Shown piece after piece: positions 60,116 to 64,000 of a DNA stretch of 64,000 bases (its first letter is position 1; each line of letters starts with the position of its first letter). The DNA is taken from NCBI RefSeq assembly GCF_000234665.1, contig NC_018337.1, positions 830,222-894,221 on the forward strand. Reading direction: 5' to 3'. The position numbers and the translations under genes are program-made. Below the pieces are notes generated by a model, which was given only the letters and a program-made list of their open reading frames with translations, ran no database searches and was not told the origin of the DNA. Origin of the DNA: Leishmania mexicana MHOM/GT/2001/U1103. Taxonomy: Eukaryota > Euglenozoa > Kinetoplastea > Trypanosomatida > Trypanosomatidae.

Positions 60116-63100
60116 TCAACCAGCTGGAGCAACAGTGTCCGGTGCGGTAGCAGCCTCAGCACCGGCTTCTACCCGCACAAGGCCAGCCTGGACCATGAAA
60201 TCAATCAGCGGTGCCGAGAACGCAAAAGGCTGCAAGAAGCGCACAATCGCGGCCCAGAAAGCAGCCGCGTGCTGCTGCTGGGTACCGGTGGCACCGCCCA
60301 CTGTGGGCAACGACGGGCCGTTCCAGGTGGAAGCGACCACGTAGATCATATTCTTTACAGTCTCCTCCACCGCCTCCTGCACCAGCATCGCATCATCATG
60401 GGAGGTGCTACCGCCGCCCATGTCACGTCCGGCAGCATCCTCCATGACCGGGTAAGCACTGTACACCGCGTACAAGGTGCCCAGAACCCGCCTCCACAAA
60501 GACAGCAGCAAATCTGGCTGCGTCGTCAGCGGGGCCGTGTACCGCAGCAGGACCTTGGGCACCAAGCTCAGTAATCGGCACTTCACCTCCGTGAACACAA
60601 GCGTCGGTGGTGTAGATCGCCGAGACGCAGGGGAGGCGCCGGCTACATAAGCCATCAACTCACCGTGCCCGTTCCGCTCCGGCGACGCCGGCGACAGGAG
60701 TGAGTTGAAGAGGCTGCCGAGGACGCTTCCGCTGAAGCTCGCGAGGGCACCGTTGTTTTCGCCCGAGGCAGCCTTTCTCGCGCCGGTCCACTGCAGACCG
60801 GTCTGCAATCGCGCCTTCGGTGCGCACAGACGCTCTGTCAGAGGGATGAGGATGTCCTCATACACAGCCACAACCGCAGAGGAGGGAAGATCGTGTGCTT
60901 CCGAATCTAGCAAAGCGCGCTGCAGGCACAAGATTGCCTCGCTGCCGTCGCGCGCATCGGAGCTGCAGAGGGCCAGCGCGCCAAGACTTCGAAGCACAAA
61001 CACCCAAAGCCTGCACCACTCACCCCTTCCCCCGTCAGTCCCACCGGGAGCCGCGTCGGCGTTGTCCAGGAGTACATTTCGCCCACACAGGCCCAGCACC
61101 TCCGCCACGCTGACGCCGCTTGGAAGGGATGCAGTCTCCACCGTCCCGCAATCCGCTTTCGTGAGTGCCGCTTCATGGCTCTCTGGCGTGTCACCGACCG
61201 CCGTACTCGACCCTGCGGCGCGGCCGTGTCGCATCCACACGCTAAACGACAGACAGAGCGACACAATACTCTCCGTGTCGTCCGAGACGCTGTAGCGGCG
61301 TGGCTGCACCACATGCAAAAGGAGGCAGCCAATCTGGCGCTGTACCACAGCATCAGAGACGGCGACGGCGTGTACAGCGAAGGGTGCAAGGAGAACAAGT
61401 ACTTCGCTGCCAGAGGCCCACGGCGCCATTGCATCCCTCTCCCTCTCACCTGGGCCAGTGCCGTTCTCAGCTTCACCCAGCACAACTTGATCGTAGAGAA
61501 ACGCTGCAACGGGGCGAGCCACGACGACGGCGAAGGTCGAAGGAGCAGCGCGCATCCAGCATGCCCATAGCTGCTCCATCGCGACGGCACCGTGCTGGCC
61601 GCGCCAGTGAACCGCCATGAGCTGCAGCGACGCGCACACGACGCGATTGCCAAGGGTGCACCAGTACGCCCGCACACCGTCGCTCGCGCGGGTGTCGCGC
61701 AGATACACGTCCACCTCCCGCAGCAGTCGGCTAACGCGGGTGGTGAGCAAGGCGACGTTCGCGGGTTGAAGCACCGCCGCTGTTGAGGCGCCACCCACAA
61801 CTGCGCAGATGAAAGCGAGTTCGTACGAGGCGGCGTAGGCGGACGCCTCGTCCAGGTCGCTGGGGTGCCCATTCCCTTTCTTGCCCTCCTCTTCTGCTGA
61901 GACAGGACTGACGCCGTTACCGCCGCCGCCGGCGACATCTTCCTCAATGCTAGAAACGGCAGAGAGACTGCACACACACCGCTGGGCAGCGTTCGGGTCA
62001 GCTGACACTCGCTGCAGAATCGTCAAAAGCCGACGCATATTCGGGATGCAGCTGCCTATTCGCCCGAGCGCATCCCGCAGCTCAGACAGCTGGACCGCCG
62101 ACACCTGCAGCGCCCCGCTGCCCCCAAAAAGAGAAGAGAACCAACCGCGCTCACTCGCCGCTTTCTGCTCCGCGGCGATGTCCCCAGCAGTGGAGGCGGT
62201 CGTGAGTGGTGCAAAGACGTTGGCGCAGATGCCGGGATCCTGCAGAAGCACGTGAAGGGGGCCTGCTGGCGTCGACACCGACCGCTGCGCTGCCCTGCTT
62301 TCCGATGCCTCAGCGTCGCCGTCACCAGCCTCACACGGTTTCGATCTGCGCCTCGCCGCCTCTTGCGCTGGCTCGACAAACAGCCCCATCAACTGCATGT
62401 CCAGTATCAAGCGCGACAGCGGCAGCCAGCTGTCCGCAAGGCTGCTGTGGATGTCCACGAACAGCGCAAAGACCTCGCGCATGCACAACAGTTTCGGCAC
62501 ACTGCGGTACAGGGCGCGCACCTCTTCCTCGGCGTTCGTCAAGTCGCTCATCACAACGTACTTTAGCAGCCCCATAAAGCACTGGTCGGCCACTACAGGT
62601 AAAGAAAGCGCGTGGGCAGCACGCGCCAGCAGGCAGACGCCGCGCAGGCTCAACTGCAGAATAGCCATCTCGGCCGGCAACTGCTGCTCCGCCTCCTCGA
62701 CGGCGCGCGCGACGGTGTCACCGGTGGCCACAATCGACAGCGACACCTCGTCCACGGCAGACGCCAACATGCCATCGAACACGAGCAGACTACGCTTCCA
62801 GAGAGACTGAAAGAGAAACAGGTCGAAGATCTGAAGGACGCCACTCTTAGTGTCAAGGATACGCGCCGTGCCGACTGTCGAGCCCGCCGTGGAGGTGGCA
62901 GTCGCAGCGCCGAGTTCGTAAGATATGTTTGCCAGCGTCTTCACCGGCTCCGCCTTCTCGAGCTCTGCCGCTGCGCTCAGCCCGTGATGCACAAAGCTCA
63001 AGCACGGCTGCATTTCCAGCCTCCACGTCGTACTGTTCGCGAAGCCGCGATCCATCATCTCGGCCATCACCACCTCGTGCTGACGAACATCGTCGTAGAT

Positions 63101-64000
63101 GCTGCGGAGGTAGGCCACGGGAATGTCCTTGCCGTCGTCGATGCCGCGGTTCATCTTCACAAAGTCCTCCCTCTTCATCTGCTGCGCCACCTTGCCGGAG
63201 TGCTGGTCCGTGTTGAGCATAATGATGGCAAAAGAGAGGACAAAGGCGCCGGACTCGCTGTGGAAGGGGTTGATCGTCTCGTCCTTGACCACTGTGCCGT
63301 CCTCGCGGTAGGTCAAATTCTGCTGGTACCAGTGCTTCGCAAAGGACTCCATCACTCGGTCAATCTTCTGCGACTCGCCGGGCAGACAGAGGAGGAACAC
63401 CATTTCCCGAATCGACTCTAGCAGCGGCTTGTTGTGAAACTCAAACTGGTGAATAAAGCCGTCAAGCTGCTCCTCGAAGAAGCGGACGGAGAAGAGAGCA
63501 GCCGGTCTCGTTGCATCCTCGGCAGCGGCGACGTCCTCTGGCTTGTTGCGGCCCTGCTCACCAATGTAGTCGCCAAGCACACGCTTGTTCAGCACAATGC
63601 TGAGACGGTATAGGGCCTCGCCGAGCTCCCGCCCCCCTGCCGGCTCTGCAAGCACAAGCTTTGTACAGTGCTTCAAGGAGCTCTCCTCCTCCGCGCCGGG
63701 AGGCACGCGAATGGCGTGCTCGAGCAGGAACGGGATGCCTTTCTTTATCGGCGAGTGCTCGAAGAGGGATGCAAAGTGGTTCAGCTTGTCCTTCTCCTTC
63801 TGCGCATGCTCGATGAGGCGATGTAACTCCGTGAGGGACGTCGAGGCGCTTCCAGCGCCCATGGTGGTATCCGACTCGGCGGCCCTCGACGGCAATGCGC
63901 CTGACGCGATTGCTCGGATCGCGATGCCGGACACCATGTTCGTCGTCGCATCTAGCGACGTGCGTTGGGTGCTGCGCGGCAGACGCCTCGCCGCCATGCT
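60116..64000 (-). CDS. GBF1/Gea-type Sec7-domain Arf guanine nucleotide exchange factor, 5' end outside window
   Basis: Partial: the frame is open to the window edge, and the in-frame ATG at 63997 need not be the true start. From that ATG, 1293 aa. The Sec7 domain spans about residues 70-315: FEHSPIKKGIPFLLEHAI, LSIVLNKRVLGDYIG, the catalytic Glu in CLPGESQKIDRVMESFAKHW (Glu208), AIIMLNTDQHSGKV and FVKMNRGIDDGKDIPVAYL. NTDQH and the Trp in FAKHW favour the GBF1 branch over BIG. Inserts of ~15 and ~20 residues enlarge the domain. About 980 residues, mostly helical, follow, in place of the HDS domains. Large Arf-GEFs load Arf with GTP at the Golgi/ER-Golgi interface. An N-terminal DCB/HUS region is expected beyond 64000. 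Confidence 0.9.
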   Translation of the reverse strand, partial: SMAARRLPRSTQRTSLDATTNMVSGIAIRAIASGALPSRAAESDTTMGAGSASTSLTELHRLIEHAQKEKDKLNHFASLFEHSPIKKGIPFLLEHAIRVPPGAEEESSLKHCTKLVLAEPAGGRELGEALYRLSIVLNKRVLGDYIGEQGRNKPEDVAAAEDATRPAALFSVRFFEEQLDGFIHQFEFHNKPLLESIREMVFLLCLPGESQKIDRVMESFAKHWYQQNLTYREDGTVVKDETINPFHSESGAFVLSFAIIMLNTDQHSGKVAQQMKREDFVKMNRGIDDGKDIPVAYLRSIYDDVRQHEVVMAEMMDRGFANSTTWRLEMQPCLSFVHHGLSAAAELEKAEPVKTLANISYELGAATATSTAGSTVGTARILDTKSGVLQIFDLFLFQSLWKRSLLVFDGMLASAVDEVSLSIVATGDTVARAVEEAEQQLPAEMAILQLSLRGVCLLARAAHALSLPVVADQCFMGLLKYVVMSDLTNAEEEVRALYRSVPKLLCMREVFALFVDIHSSLADSWLPLSRLILDMQLMGLFVEPAQEAARRRSKPCEAGDGDAEASESRAAQRSVSTPAGPLHVLLQDPGICANVFAPLTTASTAGDIAAEQKAASERGWFSSLFGGSGALQVSAVQLSELRDALGRIGSCIPNMRRLLTILQRVSADPNAAQRCVCSLSAVSSIEEDVAGGGGNGVSPVSAEEEGKKGNGHPSDLDEASAYAASYELAFICAVVGGASTAAVLQPANVALLTTRVSRLLREVDVYLRDTRASDGVRAYWCTLGNRVVCASLQLMAVHWRGQHGAVAMEQLWACWMRAAPSTFAVVVARPVAAFLYDQVVLGEAENGTGPGERERDAMAPWASGSEVLVLLAPFAVHAVAVSDAVVQRQIGCLLLHVVQPRRYSVSDDTESIVSLCLSFSVWMRHGRAAGSSTAVGDTPESHEAALTKADCGTVETASLPSGVSVAEVLGLCGRNVLLDNADAAPGGTDGGRGEWCRLWVFVLRSLGALALCSSDARDGSEAILCLQRALLDSEAHDLPSSAVVAVYEDILIPLTERLCAPKARLQTGLQWTGARKAASGENNGALASFSGSVLGSLFNSLLSPASPERNGHGELMAYVAGASPASRRSTPPTLVFTEVKCRLLSLVPKVLLRYTAPLTTQPDLLLSLWRRVLGTLYAVYSAYPVMEDAAGRDMGGGSTSHDDAMLVQEAVEETVKNMIYVVASTWNGPSLPTVGGATGTQQQHAAAFWAAIVRFLQPFAFSAPLIDFMVQAGLVRVEAGAEAATAPDTVAPAG

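Overview
The window looks like a trypanosomatid nuclear chromosome, most probably Leishmania. The evidence is as follows. Every supportable gene lies on the minus strand. Genes are intron-free and separated by 0.8-8 kb of low-complexity DNA that is purine-rich on the plus strand, so pyrimidine-rich in the transcripts, as expected for trans-splicing. Coding regions are strongly GC3-biased. Three copies of a ~520 bp degenerate retroposon with SIDER2 features sit in presumed 3'UTRs. No gene is supported on the plus strand. I see no tRNA, rRNA or CRISPR array. The species and chromosome cannot be fixed from the sequence alone.

Transcription runs from 64000 towards 1. In that order the genes are: a GBF1-type Sec7 Arf-GEF (5' end outside the window), a small zinc-knuckle-like protein, a TPR/J-domain co-chaperone, ALG2 mannosyltransferase, a class IV PLP aminotransferase-like protein, a probable mitochondrial protein of unknown function, a centrin, an acidic Cys-containing unknown, an NF-YC/DRAP1-like histone-fold protein, a CCDC6-like coiled-coil protein, a Trp-rich unknown, asparaginyl-tRNA synthetase, AP-2 sigma, EMC5, mitochondrial bL32m, a 615-aa unknown, twinfilin, a 755-aa unknown and an EHD-like GTPase/ATPase.

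These are mostly single-copy housekeeping genes: vesicle traffic and endocytosis (Sec7, AP-2 sigma, EHD), ER glycosylation and membrane insertion (ALG2, EMC5), translation (AsnRS, bL32m), cytoskeleton (centrin, twinfilin, CCDC6-like) and chromatin. As usual for kinetoplastids, neighbourhood does not imply a common pathway. Control is expected after transcription, and the three SIDER-like elements are candidate 3'UTR control elements.

The unusual part is 27519-41808. It has one supported gene (35899-36984) in 14.3 kb, including an 8.4 kb stretch without a gene. That single gene is flanked by a ~1.06 kb GC-rich direct repeat (33091-34150 and 39905-40960) whose copies are almost identical. The downstream copy carries ~265 bp of extra GC-rich sequence. 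A disrupted relic resembling OPR/RAP (FASTK-like) helical repeats lies upstream of AsnRS. I did not find a convincing wholly new multi-gene system. The best leads are the direct-repeat pair with its gene-poor surroundings, the GlnRS-type N-terminal domain on AsnRS, and the gene relic.
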